Counted from the first letter of the stretch, positions 7,044-15,758 are shown. The stretch is 41,652 bases of DNA from Nitrospira sp. CG24A (GCA_002869925.2 NEWT02000037.1:60822-102473); one strand, 5' to 3'. Notes: generated from the sequence alone by a model not told the origin. Made by a program: numbers and translations.

Positions 7044-9809
7044 ATGCCCGCCAAGCACGTCAAAGCGAGACACTGGATCGCGACAGGCATCTTTGATGCG
7101 CTCACCTCCTTCCACGAGTTCGAGCAACGCATCAATGGCATTGCGGAGGAGAAAGACCGTGGCGATATCTTTGAAATCTTCGTGGAAGGTTTTCTCGCCA
7201 CCCAACCCATTATGCAGTGCGTCACCGCCTGGGTCGTCGGCGATATTCCCCTCACGCTACGGCAACAATACAATCTTCCTAGCGATGCAAAGGGAATCGA
7301 CGGCATGTATGAAAGTCGCGTCGGAACGCATGTCGCCTATCAAGTCAAATACCGCCAGAAGGGCTATCTCACTTATACCGAAGTCGCGCCGTTTCTCGGC
7401 ATCACAGAACGCTTCACTGAGCGCGTTATCTTCACGAATGCGAGCGAACTCGCTGACGATGCCCTCAATCGTGGCGGGATGCGGCTGGTTCGCGGTGATG
7501 ATTTTCGTGCGCTCGAATCAGATGATCTTGCGCGAATCGAAGCATGGTTGAAAGCGAAGCCGATTCCCCGTTCTCCCCATACGCCAAAGCCCTACCAATC
7601 TGCCGCGCTGACCGAGATCAAGATGGCGCTCAACGCACATGGTCGCGCCACTGTCGTCATGGCGTGTGGGACAGGCAAGACCCTTGTCTCTTTGTGGGCA
7701 ACACAAGATGCACAACCGAAAACTGTCCTCGTCCTGCTGCCGTCCCTGACGTTGCTCCAACAGACGCTGGGCGAGTGGAGCAAGCATCACACCTTTACTC
7801 CGGGGTTTCGCTATCTCTGTGTCTGTTCGGATCAAACCGTAGGCTTACGGAATGATGAATTGGAACTCCGTACCTCTGATGTGGAGTTTCGTATTGATAC
7901 CAACCCCGAAGAAGTCACCCGCTTCCTTGCCCATCCCACAGAGGACGTGAAAGTCATTTTCTCGACCTATCAGTCATCGCCCGTCGTGGGTGCAGGGGCA
8001 ACAGGCTACACCTTTGATATGGGCATCTTCGATGAAGCCCACAAGACCACAGGTCGAGAGGGTAGCGCCTTTGGCTATGCGCTCTCCGACGACCACCTAC
8101 GCATCAGGAAGCGGCTGTTCTTCACCGCCACTCCCCGCCATTACGATATTCGCCATCGCGATCAAGAAGGCGAGTTTCGTGTGCAGTCGATGGACGATCC
8201 ACAGGTCTACGGTATACGCGCCCATACACTTTCGTTTGCGAGTGCCTCCAAGCGGGGCATCATCTGCCCGTACAAAGTCGTCATATCGATCATTGACAAA
8301 TACAAGGTCAGTGACTTTGCGCGGAAGCATGGCGTCACACCAATCGAGAGTGATCTTATGCGAGCGCGATGGGTAACACATCTCCTTGCCTTTCAGCAGG
8401 CTGTTGAGAATACAGGCGCGACAAAAGCCCTGACCTTCCATAGCCGCGTCAAGGCGGCACAAGAGTTTGCCAATGACACCACGCATGGCATCGGACGCTA
8501 TCTCAACGGCTACGACGTGCGCCATGTGCATGGCAAGCAACGAAGCTCTGAACGAAAAGCCCTTATCGAAGCATTTCGCCTTGCTGAAAAAGGGGTGCTC
8601 ACCAACGCACGCTGTCTGACCGAAGGTGTGGATGTGCCTGCGGTCGATATGGTGGCGTTTATCGATCCCAAACAGAGTCGTATCGATATTGCGCAAGCTA
8701 CGGGACGAGCGATGCGAAAGCCGCAAGGAGCCAGTACAAAGACGATAGGTTATGTCGTGGTGCCGTTGTTCGCCGCTGACTTTGAACAGAACAGCCTGGA
8801 CGAAGCAATTGAGTCCGAAGGGTTTGACCAAGTCGCGGATGTCCTCAATGCCTTACAGGAGCAAGATGAGGACTTGGTCGACATTATTCGTGAACTGCGG
8901 GAGCAAAGAGGCGCTGGCAAACCATTTGACCTCAGAAGATTTCGCGAGAAGGTGGATGTCATCGGTCCTGCGGTTAACCTGGAGCAACTCAAAATCAGTA
9001 TCGGCGTTGCCATAGCGGATCGCATTGGAAGCAGTTGGGATGAGTGGTATGGCGTGCTCAAAGCATATAAGCAGCGAGAAGGGCACTGCCGAGTTCCTGA
9101 CCTCCATCGCGAGCAAAACTATCGGTTAGGAAGATGGGTTGCCAATCAGCGCAAAAAAGAAGAAACCATGTCGCCTGAGCGTCTACAGCGGCTAGACGCG
9201 CTGGGGTTTGAGTGGGACATTCTCACTGCCCAGTGGGAGGAGGGGTTCCGCGCACTCCAATCCTTCTATCAGCGGGAGGGACACTGTCGCGTACCAAAAA
9301 CACATTTCGAGCACGGCTATCGGTTAAGGAACTGGGTCCGCGTTCAACGCGTAAACAAGGATGCCCTGTCGCCAGAGCGTCGTCAGCGGTTGGATGCACT
9401 GGGCTTTGTGTGGGATGCACATGCTTCGCAGTGGGAGGAGGGGTTCCGCGCACTCCAATCCTTCTATCAGCGGGAAGGACACTGTCGCGTGCCTGGCCTC
9501 CATCGCGAGTGGGACTATCGGTTAAGAGAGTGGGTTCACCGTCAACGCGTCAGCAAAGACATCATGTCCCCTGAGTGTCGTCAGCGGCTCGATACGCTCG
9601 GGTTTGAGTGGGACGCTCTCGCAGCCCAGTGGGAGAAGGGGTTCGGTGCACTCCAGTCCTTTCATCAGCGGGAAGGGCACTGTCGCGTCCCCAAAAGATA
9701 TCGCGAACAGAACTATGGGTTAGGAGAGTGGGTTGCCAAGCAACGCCAGGATAAAGACCGCGTGTGGTCAGAACGTCGTCAGCTGGGCTTTGTATGGAAG
9801 GTTCGCTGA
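7044..9809 (+). CDS. Restriction-type nuclease / SF2 helicase with four helicase-associated repeats
   Basis: I place the start at ATG 7044, eight bases after GAGAGG; a TTG at 6993 in frame is less likely and overlaps a TATAAT. The 921 residues divide as follows. Residues 1-170 are an Mrr-like PD-(D/E)xK nuclease (E44, GID86, then Q100-V-K102). A DEAH helicase follows with Walker A CGTGKT (208-213), DEAH (330-333) and TATP (361-364). The second RecA lobe has a motif VI-like QATGRAMRKP. After a linker come four 66-residue helicase-associated (HA) units, each with QREGHCRVP. It probably tracks along and cuts foreign DNA. It stands alone, without a methylase or specificity subunit. The last HA unit is shortened. 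Confidence 0.85.
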   Translation: MPAKHVKARHWIATGIFDALTSFHEFEQRINGIAEEKDRGDIFEIFVEGFLATQPIMQCVTAWVVGDIPLTLRQQYNLPSDAKGIDGMYESRVGTHVAYQVKYRQKGYLTYTEVAPFLGITERFTERVIFTNASELADDALNRGGMRLVRGDDFRALESDDLARIEAWLKAKPIPRSPHTPKPYQSAALTEIKMALNAHGRATVVMACGTGKTLVSLWATQDAQPKTVLVLLPSLTLLQQTLGEWSKHHTFTPGFRYLCVCSDQTVGLRNDELELRTSDVEFRIDTNPEEVTRFLAHPTEDVKVIFSTYQSSPVVGAGATGYTFDMGIFDEAHKTTGREGSAFGYALSDDHLRIRKRLFFTATPRHYDIRHRDQEGEFRVQSMDDPQVYGIRAHTLSFASASKRGIICPYKVVISIIDKYKVSDFARKHGVTPIESDLMRARWVTHLLAFQQAVENTGATKALTFHSRVKAAQEFANDTTHGIGRYLNGYDVRHVHGKQRSSERKALIEAFRLAEKGVLTNARCLTEGVDVPAVDMVAFIDPKQSRIDIAQATGRAMRKPQGASTKTIGYVVVPLFAADFEQNSLDEAIESEGFDQVADVLNALQEQDEDLVDIIRELREQRGAGKPFDLRRFREKVDVIGPAVNLEQLKISIGVAIADRIGSSWDEWYGVLKAYKQREGHCRVPDLHREQNYRLGRWVANQRKKEETMSPERLQRLDALGFEWDILTAQWEEGFRALQSFYQREGHCRVPKTHFEHGYRLRNWVRVQRVNKDALSPERRQRLDALGFVWDAHASQWEEGFRALQSFYQREGHCRVPGLHREWDYRLREWVHRQRVSKDIMSPECRQRLDTLGFEWDALAAQWEKGFGALQSFHQREGHCRVPKRYREQNYGLGEWVAKQRQDKDRVWSERRQLGFVWKVR
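9036..9806 (+). repeat. Four tandem 198-bp units encoding helicase-associated domains
   Basis: Units start with a Trp codon at 9036, 9234, 9432 and 9630, an exact 198-bp period. Units 2 and 3 share a near-identical stretch of about 60 bp at their starts (from 9231 and 9429), so they duplicated recently. Unit 4 has lost four codons (residues RLDA) near its end. Confidence 0.85.
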
Positions 9810-9965
9810 GTGGCAGTGATGGTTTCGGTCGCAACCTGCATGGGCACTAACCAGGATGACTGCGACCTTGCTGTAGCGTTCGCGTGAGTCGTGCCTTGCC
9901 CCACCAGTATAGTGCCCTGCTCGTGGAGGCACTATTATTACTAAGTTCTCAGCCCACGACTTAGA
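9810..9965. terminator. Gap after helicase gene with 8-bp hairpin
   Basis: A perfect stem ATAGTGCC (9909-9916) / GGCACTAT (9928-9935) with an 11-base loop lies about 100 bp after the helicase stop and is followed by an A/T-rich stretch. It may terminate the helicase transcript or mark the edge of the inserted segment. Confidence 0.45.
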
Positions 9966-10072
9966 TCATGGAATGTCGAACTGCCCGCGCCCGCGTCGAT
10001 CAGAGAGGGCGAGTGCCTCGGTCAAATGATCGAGAAAGTCGTGGCGAGGAATTTCTTCGGCGCCGAGCGTTT
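9966..10072 (-). pseudogene. 3' remnant of a second aat gene
   Basis: Read on the minus strand, this encodes LGAEEIPRHDFLDHL and ends GQFDIP-stop. That is the same C-terminus as the intact aat at 11489-12133 ([15 protein letters not shown]...WQFDIP). The rest of the gene is missing on its 5' side, where the Sel1 gene at 10173 follows instead. The stop codon and about 15 bp beyond it are also conserved. An opposite-strand open frame here is only its shadow. The remnant marks one side of a duplicated aat/sel1 junction. Confidence 0.8.
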
Positions 10073-10172
10073 CGTGTCATCTTGGGCGTCGCAACGGATG
10101 ATGGCGAATGTCTGTGGGTCTACTGCGAGTGTAGCGCGAGCGTTGGGATGAAGAGAGAGCGGTAAGCTCGAC

Positions 10173-10667
10173 TCAGCAGCCTTTGAACTTCAGTGCCATG
10201 CATTGTTGCGTGAGCCGCTTGGCTTCTGTAATCTGTTCCGGAGTCATGCGCCCGGCGACATCGTTTCGATTTTCCTCGGCTTGCTTCTGCTCGTCACCCT
10301 TCATGTGTACTGCTGCGAGGCTCACCCACAAATACGCCCGCACATAATCCTGTGTCGTGCCTAGACCTGCGAAATACAGTTCCGCGAGGTTGTTCTGTGC
10401 GAGCGCATTCCCCTGCGCCGCAGCTTTCTCGTACCACTTGCGCGCTTCCACATAATCCTGCGGTACGCCTTGTCCTTTGGCATACAGTTCCCCGAGATTG
10501 TTCTGCGCCTCCGCATTCCCTTGGGCTGCAAGCGATTGAAATGTTTTCAACGCAGTCGCGTGATCACCGGGTGGATTTATCGCGGTCGTATCTTTGAGTG
10601 GTTCTGCCCACGCCGTGCCAACAGTCAATAGGAGCCCAACACTCATAGAAAGGATTATTCGTGTCAT
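10173..10667 (-). CDS. Secreted Sel1-repeat protein
   Basis: The 164-residue protein has a signal peptide ending TAWA. Two Sel1-like (TPR-related) repeats carry the NNLGELYAKGQGVPQDY and NNLAELYFAGLGTTQDY signatures, and a conserved tail ends CMALKFKGC. Sel1 proteins are helical scaffolds for protein-protein contacts, here probably periplasmic. The partner is unknown. The start has a strong ribosome site (AGGAGGAATTCTC then ATG). The same tail occurs in the next gene, so the two are tandem paralogues. Confidence 0.85.
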   Translation of the reverse strand: MTRIILSMSVGLLLTVGTAWAEPLKDTTAINPPGDHATALKTFQSLAAQGNAEAQNNLGELYAKGQGVPQDYVEARKWYEKAAAQGNALAQNNLAELYFAGLGTTQDYVRAYLWVSLAAVHMKGDEQKQAEENRNDVAGRMTPEQITEAKRLTQQCMALKFKGC

Positions 10668-10828
10668 TGAGAATTCCTCCTGAGAGATCGTCTGAACTGC
10701 GGAGTGTGCCTCAGTCTGAAGAGAAGTTCAAGATGTCTGGATAGGCTCAGCGGCAGTTTGTGGGGGGGGGTGGCATGGGCTGATCGCGACGGATGATTGC
10801 ACATGGTGTCTGCGTGGCTAAACCCCAC

Positions 10829-11401
10829 TCAGCAGCCCTTGAACTGCCGTGTCCGACATTGACTCGTCAGCCGTTTCGCTTCTGAAATCTGCGCGGAAGT
10901 CATGTCACCTGCGATTTCATCTCGGTTTTCTGTTGCGACGTTCTTCTGTGGATCATCCGTCGAGAGGGAGGCTGCAACGTTGTACCACATGTATGCCCGC
11001 ACAAAATCCTGCTTCACGCCATGTCCGAATTCATAGAGCGCTCCAAGGTTGTTTTGAGCACCCGCGTGCCCCTGCGTAGCGGCTTGCTCATACCAGCGCT
11101 TCGCCGACGCAAAATTCTGAGGGACGCCTTTCTCGAAGTCATAGAGCGTCCCAAGGTTGTATTGCGCGTCTGCATCTCCTTGAGCAGCAGCTTTCTCGAA
11201 CCACTCTCGCGCCTTTGTGTAATCTCTCGGCACAGCCCGCCCGAAGTAATACAGCAACCCGAGGTTGGTCTGTGCTTCCGCAACGCCCTGGTTTGCATTT
11301 TTTTGCAGGTCTGCTGTCGAGGTGGCGTTTGGAGGGGAAGCCTGTGCCTGCCCAGAGGGGAGAACGAGTGTAGCCAAGAGAATGATGACTAGGACGCGCA
11401 T
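10829..11401 (-). CDS. Secreted Sel1-repeat protein, paralogue
   Basis: The 190-residue protein has a signal peptide (VLVIILLATLVLP, cleavage near GQAQA). Three Sel1 repeats follow (TNLGLLYYFG, YNLGTLYDFE, NNLGALYEFG). The C-terminal tail SEAKRLTSQCRTRQFKGC matches the neighbouring paralogue. It is a probable periplasmic scaffold. It follows aat by about 90 bp on the same strand. Its leader is copied at 6893-6945. The 160-bp gap to the next Sel1 gene contains a run of nine or more G. Confidence 0.85.
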   Translation of the reverse strand: MRVLVIILLATLVLPSGQAQASPPNATSTADLQKNANQGVAEAQTNLGLLYYFGRAVPRDYTKAREWFEKAAAQGDADAQYNLGTLYDFEKGVPQNFASAKRWYEQAATQGHAGAQNNLGALYEFGHGVKQDFVRAYMWYNVAASLSTDDPQKNVATENRDEIAGDMTSAQISEAKRLTSQCRTRQFKGC

Positions 11402-11488
11402 GGTGACGCAGTATGGCGCGGAGGGTAGAGAGCGTCAAGGCGAGCAGTCACACACGATGATGACCGAGCGACGAACTCACGACTTCTA

Positions 11489-12133
11489 TCATGGAATGTC
11501 GAACTGCCACGGTCCGCGTCGCTCTGGGAGTGTTAGCGCTGCATTGAGGTGATCAAGAAATCCCCGGCGTGAAATCTCCTCTGCCCCGAGCGCCATCACA
11601 TGGGGTGAGGATTGCTGGCAGTCCATTAGGCGGAATCCCCAGACCTGTAGCTGACGTACAAGAGATACCAAACCAACTTTCGAGGCGTCAGGGACACGGG
11701 TGAACATCGATTCTGCGAAGAAGGCGCTGCCCAGCGCCACACCATAGAGTCCGCCCACCAACTTTCCATCCTGCCAGGTTTCAACGGAATGGGCATAGCC
11801 TTGTTCGTGGAGTGTTGTGTAGGCATCGAGCATCTCTGCCGTGATCCAGGTGCCGCCGTCTGGATATTGCGGCCTGGGTCCTGCGCATTGCTGCATCACG
11901 TCGCGAAAACACCGGTCGAGTGTGACGCTGAACAGGCCAGGACGAAGACTTCTCTTCAGGCTTCGAGAGATATGAAGCTTGTCGGGAAAGAGGACGGTTC
12001 TAGGATCGGGGGACCACCACAGGATGGGCTGGTCGTCGTCGTACCAGGGAAAGATGCCGTGTCGGTAGGCTTCGAGCAATCGCTCGGGTCTCAGGTCGCC
12101 CCCGACGGCGAGCAGGCCTTCAGGGGTGGACAC
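11489..12133 (-). CDS. aat: Leucyl/phenylalanyl-tRNA-protein transferase
   Basis: The enzyme adds Leu or Phe from charged tRNA to proteins with N-terminal Lys or Arg, marking them for ClpS/ClpAP. Family signatures are clear: [35 protein letters not shown], and [18 protein letters not shown]. The GTG at 12133 cuts off conserved N-terminal residues. The frame stays open upstream and encodes [19 protein letters not shown] before the GTG, typical of Aat, but contains no ATG, GTG or TTG. The true start is probably ATA (12193-12191), which overlaps the TAA of the upstream gene as ATAA, or else the nearby ATC or CTG. It is probably co-transcribed with that gene. Confidence 0.9.
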   Translation of the reverse strand: MSTPEGLLAVGGDLRPERLLEAYRHGIFPWYDDDQPILWWSPDPRTVLFPDKLHISRSLKRSLRPGLFSVTLDRCFRDVMQQCAGPRPQYPDGGTWITAEMLDAYTTLHEQGYAHSVETWQDGKLVGGLYGVALGSAFFAESMFTRVPDASKVGLVSLVRQLQVWGFRLMDCQQSSPHVMALGAEEISRRGFLDHLNAALTLPERRGPWQFDIP

Positions 12134-12189
12134 ATCAACGGGCGGGAAGCGCAGATCAGACGGGTTTGCGCTGAGCCTGAACAGGGCGA

Positions 12190-13962
12190 TTATCCCTTCT
12201 TTTCATCAGTCTGAGCCAGTAACGGCTGAAAGATGGGATCTGCGTCTAGCACTGCCTTGAGGGATTCTGCCCCGACAAAGAAATTCCAGATGTCCGGCGT
12301 TTGTCCGGGAATTTCAGAAAACCAACGTTTGGCTTCCGTGAGTCGCTCCAGGAGCGCCCGATTGTCCCGGTCCGGGGTGAACAACAAACTGTAGGCTTTG
12401 GTGTATTCGGCCATGAATTTATCGAGCGGCAGATCGGCAAGCGCGAGTGCCTCGTCAGCATTCTGATAGGCAGCCCGAATGTCTGAGTCGTCAAGGATGC
12501 GGTTCCAGGCCACTTTGTTGATACGGGACCAGGCCAGTTGGAGCAGGGCTTCGGCTCGGCCGGCTCTTTGGTCTGCCGTAATAGCCGTGACCAGGGAGTG
12601 GTGGGTTTCGATCGAGGGTTCTTGATCGTTATTCCAGCGCAAGGCCACGCCTAACCGAAATCGATTGTCGAGTTGCTCGGGCCGTACAGTAGCCAGTGTT
12701 TGCATGGCTGAGAGCATGCGGTACAGGTAGTCGGCGGTCGTTGGTTTGTCGAACCCACCCATTTCCATCCCCAGCGATAGGTCCATGCGTGTCGATTGAG
12801 CATAGATGTTCCAGAAATGCTCGTTCACGACCAAGAACAATGCCGGATCATTCACCATGAGCTTGTGGAATGGGTAGGCCTCGCGTAGGACCATGGCATA
12901 GAGATGTCGGCTCAGTACCGTGAGGGCCTCGGCCTGATGAGGGTCGACGATGAGCACGCGGTTCAGCATGGCCACGCGGTCGCGCAGTTCAGGAAGCATA
13001 GCCGCGCGAGCGACCGCCGCGGTCAAGACCCCAGGGCTGTCAGTCGGTCCCCACCAGACGAGTGACTCAGAAATAGCATGGCTGGTTTCTGTGACAAACG
13101 GGATCTGTTCCTGCTTGCCGCTTCCGAAGATGGCGCCGCTGGTGACGGGAAGGTTCACAACCGCCTGGTCACCCGCGAAGCCGTATTTTTTCAGCCCGGA
13201 GAGGACCACCCACTGAGTGGTCACTTCTTTCAGCGCGCGTCTGGTTCGCTTAATCGTTGTGGTCCACTTGACCGACCCTGCAGCATAGGTCACTGGAGCA
13301 GTGAGAGGATCCTGGTAGCTGATGGACAATTTTACCAAGGTCGTCGGCACTGCGACGACCGGGCCATTCGGTCGAAGGCGGAACGAAGCTGAAGGAAGCC
13401 GTGCGCTGCCGGCAACATGAACACGGAATCCGGTTCCCGGTGGGCTCTGCCCCAACGAGTCGGTCACAAAAGCTGAGGCGGGATAGCGCTTCACGTCCTC
13501 GCTGAAAAAAATCAGTTCGCCATTACTAGGCCACAAGATCTCCATGCCGACATCAGTTCGGATGACGGTAGAGGCATGGGCATGTTGAAGGCGCTGCCGG
13601 CAGGAATCGTAGACGGGGTCGGAGTCAGCCGGATAGCGCGTGATGCCATGGGGGGCTGCGGCTACAAGGGGATATTGGCAGGCGAAGTCGAGTTGGCCGA
13701 CGGCCACCGCATTCCCTGCGCCCATCGCTTCGGCGTATCGTCGAGCCGTCGCTTCAGCAGCGGTGATGGATTGCTTCGATTTTTTTGCAGCGGCAGCGGC
13801 TGATGCCGAGGGGGCTTCGATCAGAAGCAGTATCGTCACTATAAACAGGGCTCCGGCGAGGAGCAGGCCCCTGAACCAGCCACGTTGACGGATCTGCAGG
13901 CGCATCATATCAGACGGGCTCCTCATGATAGAAAGGATGAGTGAGAGGCTGTACTGTACCAC
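12190..13962 (-). CDS. Large exported or membrane-anchored protein, unknown function
   Basis: The frame is up to 590 residues from GTG 13962; ATG 13926 is also possible, and neither has a good ribosome site. A hydrophobic segment ([19 protein letters not shown]) ends in an Ala-rich stretch and anchors or exports the protein. Residues around 65-110 resemble an NTF2-like helix ([16 protein letters not shown]). The middle is beta-rich, and the C-terminal half is helical and solenoid-like (repeated [26 protein letters not shown]). No enzyme motif is recognised. It lies directly upstream of aat and overlaps its probable start. Confidence 0.65.
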   Translation of the reverse strand: MVQYSLSLILSIMRSPSDMMRLQIRQRGWFRGLLLAGALFIVTILLLIEAPSASAAAAAKKSKQSITAAEATARRYAEAMGAGNAVAVGQLDFACQYPLVAAAPHGITRYPADSDPVYDSCRQRLQHAHASTVIRTDVGMEILWPSNGELIFFSEDVKRYPASAFVTDSLGQSPPGTGFRVHVAGSARLPSASFRLRPNGPVVAVPTTLVKLSISYQDPLTAPVTYAAGSVKWTTTIKRTRRALKEVTTQWVVLSGLKKYGFAGDQAVVNLPVTSGAIFGSGKQEQIPFVTETSHAISESLVWWGPTDSPGVLTAAVARAAMLPELRDRVAMLNRVLIVDPHQAEALTVLSRHLYAMVLREAYPFHKLMVNDPALFLVVNEHFWNIYAQSTRMDLSLGMEMGGFDKPTTADYLYRMLSAMQTLATVRPEQLDNRFRLGVALRWNNDQEPSIETHHSLVTAITADQRAGRAEALLQLAWSRINKVAWNRILDDSDIRAAYQNADEALALADLPLDKFMAEYTKAYSLLFTPDRDNRALLERLTEAKRWFSEIPGQTPDIWNFFVGAESLKAVLDADPIFQPLLAQTDEKKG

Positions 13963-14200
13963 GCGGATTTGAAGAGCTGGAATAGGCTAGGGGGCTCTAC
14001 GAGTAATTTCTCGCCGTTCTTCTAGCGGTAGTCGAAAACTATTTTTCCACGAAGAAACATAAGCCTGAAGGAAGTCCTACACGGCTTTAGCACAACCCCG
14101 CAGGCGTACCCTCTGGGGCGCACGGTGCGACGAATAAGGAGCACCACGTCTGTGCGCGCCGCCGAGTAAGTGAGGCGGCCGGGTCCCCGTTGAGGGCTGA
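13963..14200. other. Intergenic gap, nothing clear
   Basis: This stretch contains decayed repeat-like sequence (gtgaggcggccgggtccccgt) leading into the repeat that follows. I see no gene or clear control site. Confidence 0.4.
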
Positions 14201-14243
14201 ACGATGCGAGAACGATGCTGGCGGGATTTTTCAACAGCCTGCT
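14201..14243. repeat. Dispersed repeat, one arm
   Basis: gatgcgagaacgatgctggc followed by gggatttttcaacagcctgc matches the right arm of the element at 3444-3567. It lies immediately after the cupredoxin stop codon and may help end that operon's transcript. Confidence 0.65.
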
Positions 14244-14245
14244 AG

Positions 14246-14647
14246 TTATTCGACGACGATGACGGCCCGCATCTCATGACCTGGCATGTCGCATAGGTAT
14301 GAAAAGGTTCCGGTGCGTGCCGGCGTAAGCTGAAATTCGATGAGGCCGTCAGGCGGGATGATCACTTTCTTGAGTCCTTCCGGACCGAACTCCGGGGCTC
14401 CGTTACCAGCCAGGTTGAGGTCGTCGCTCAGGAAAAGTTCCTTGGCGACGACGGTGTGGAGTTCTGTATCGTGGTTGCGGAACCGCAGCACAGTTTTGCG
14501 ACCCTGATGCAGGTGGATCTGTTGTGGAGTGAACATCCGCGAGCGGATCTCTACGGTAACCGACTCCATCTCCAACTCAGTTGCGAGCGCAACGGTGGGG
14601 GTCGCGAGCACGAGCGCCAGGCCTATGACCCAGCGCGCGCCTTTCAC
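14246..14647 (-). CDS. Exported cupredoxin (type 1 copper protein)
   Basis: I start at GTG 14647, whose GTGA overlaps the anti-sigma stop; the frame upstream of it is only the shadow of that gene. The protein has a signal peptide (WVIGLALVLATPTVALA). The cupredoxin barrel has copper ligands in order: His in TELHTVVA, then Cys, His and Met in YLCDMPGHEM at the C-terminus. It is about 133 residues, with the long HxxxxC spacing of periplasmic plastocyanin-like domains. It probably binds or transfers copper or electrons in the periplasm. Its place as the third gene of a sigma/anti-sigma operon hints that it is involved in the stress being sensed or is a target. Confidence 0.85.
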   Translation of the reverse strand: MKGARWVIGLALVLATPTVALATELEMESVTVEIRSRMFTPQQIHLHQGRKTVLRFRNHDTELHTVVAKELFLSDDLNLAGNGAPEFGPEGLKKVIIPPDGLIEFQLTPARTGTFSYLCDMPGHEMRAVIVVE

Positions 14648-14949
14648 TGTGCATTGGCCGCATCGAGGATCGCGCGGCGCATGTTTTTCCGGTCGGCCGA
14701 TGTCAACGGCGGGGCTGGACGGTGTCGGCAGAGGGTGACGGTGTGCTGAAGGGAGGCGATGAACACTTCGCAGTTCGGGCAGGCTCCCATATGCCGTCGT
14801 ATCTCCGTACACACGTCGGATGGGAGCTCGTCGTCGATGTAGGCCGACAACTGCCGGAGAAGATTCACGCAATCGCCTTGACGATGGCTATGGCCGTGAG
14901 ACGATGGCTTGGACGGTTTCCTTTGCGTCGCGGTTTTTTTCTTCGTCAT
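14644..14949 (-). CDS. Zinc-finger anti-sigma factor
   Basis: The 101-residue protein carries a ZAS-type motif: an early Cys in GDCVNLLRQLSAYIDDELP and then HMGACPNC (HxxxCxxC). ZAS proteins bind and hold their cognate ECF sigma factor until a signal frees it. No membrane helix is visible, so it is a soluble, possibly redox- or metal-responsive, anti-sigma factor. The start ATG overlaps the sigma stop by 4 bp (14946-14949), and its own stop overlaps the cupredoxin start by 4 bp. Confidence 0.88.
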   Translation of the reverse strand: MTKKKTATQRKPSKPSSHGHSHRQGDCVNLLRQLSAYIDDELPSDVCTEIRRHMGACPNCEVFIASLQHTVTLCRHRPAPPLTSADRKNMRRAILDAANAQ

Positions 14950-15566
14950 GAGTGCAAGCTCCCGGGCTTGTAACCGTCGTGGTGGGTGATACCGCGGGCG
15001 CTGAGCTCTCGCCGCACAAACAAACGCGCCCGATGCAGTCGAGATTTTACCGCGCGCTCGTTCAACCCCATGATGGTCCCCACTTCTTTGGCGCTGAACC
15101 CTTCCATATCGCGGAGCACCAGGGCCATCCGATATTTATGAGGCAGTTGCTCGATCGCCTGATCGAGAGCCGTTCGGAGCTCCTTGTTCTGTAGGGCCTC
15201 TTCGGGGCTGAGTCCGTCGATCGGAATCTGAAGGCGAAACTCTCCCTCGGAGGTGGGGACGAACTCCTCGATTGACAGCTCATGTTCCGGCTGCCCTTTG
15301 CGCTTGCGACGCATCCGTATGCAGGCCCGTGAGGCAATGGTGTACAGCCAAGTGGAGACCCGCGCCTCACCTCGAAAATCCTTGAGTCCTTGGTAGGCAT
15401 TGAGAAAGGTTTCTTGAACGAGATCCTTTGCCGACTCCGCTTCGCCGCACAGGCGATAGGCGTATCGATAGATCAAATCGACATGGTCTCGATACAGCTT
15501 ATCAAACTCTTCCGGGTTTTGCGTGGCTGAGCGTTGGGGCTGCGTCTTAGGAGCAATGGCGCGCAT
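14946..15566 (-). CDS. ECF-type RNA polymerase sigma factor
   Basis: The 206-residue protein has sigma region 2 (FDKLYRDHVDLIYRYAYRLC to ARVSTWLYTIASRACIR) and region 4 (LPHKYRMALVLRDMEGFSAK and a helix-turn-helix with ERAVKSRLHRARLFVRREL). It directs RNA polymerase to a small regulon. The anti-sigma factor and cupredoxin follow in one translationally coupled operon. Copper or oxidative stress is a reasonable guess for the signal but is not shown by the sequence. Confidence 0.92.
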   Translation of the reverse strand: MRAIAPKTQPQRSATQNPEEFDKLYRDHVDLIYRYAYRLCGEAESAKDLVQETFLNAYQGLKDFRGEARVSTWLYTIASRACIRMRRKRKGQPEHELSIEEFVPTSEGEFRLQIPIDGLSPEEALQNKELRTALDQAIEQLPHKYRMALVLRDMEGFSAKEVGTIMGLNERAVKSRLHRARLFVRRELSARGITHHDGYKPGSLHS

Positions 15567-15576
15567 GGTGGGGGCG

Positions 15577-15606
15577 AGTCTAGGGGGCGTGACCGAAGCC
15601 TGTCAA
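15577..15606 (-). promoter_or_regulatory. Sigma-70-like promoter of the ECF operon
   Basis: On the minus strand TTGACA (15606-15601), an 18-bp spacer and TAGACT (15582-15577) lie just before the sigma ATG at 15566. The leader would be only a few bases. Upstream (about 15625-15710) is an inverted pair of purine-rich tracts (gtaaaaagtgaga / tttcactttttac). Confidence 0.5.
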
Positions 15607-15712
15607 GCAAACCCGGTGGGAAGCCGTAAAAAGTAAAAAGTGAGACGTAGGGCAGCGGGCACTCTTCCCCCCGGAACATTTCACTTTTTACGTTTCACCT
15701 TTCACGAACAAT

Positions 15713-15748
15713 GAGGGCGGCCTTTTTGAGCATCCTGCTCGAGCAGGG
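15713..15748. repeat. Dispersed repeat fragment
   Basis: gggcggcctttttgagcatc followed by ctgctcgagcag is the inner end of the dispersed repeat. It lies just after the stop codon of the exported two-repeat protein. Confidence 0.6.
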
Positions 15749-15758
15749 CCGCTATTGG

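Noticed and set aside
9968-10165. Plus-strand 65-codon frame
   Set aside because: It is the reverse of the aat 3' remnant, which reads as a better protein on the other strand.
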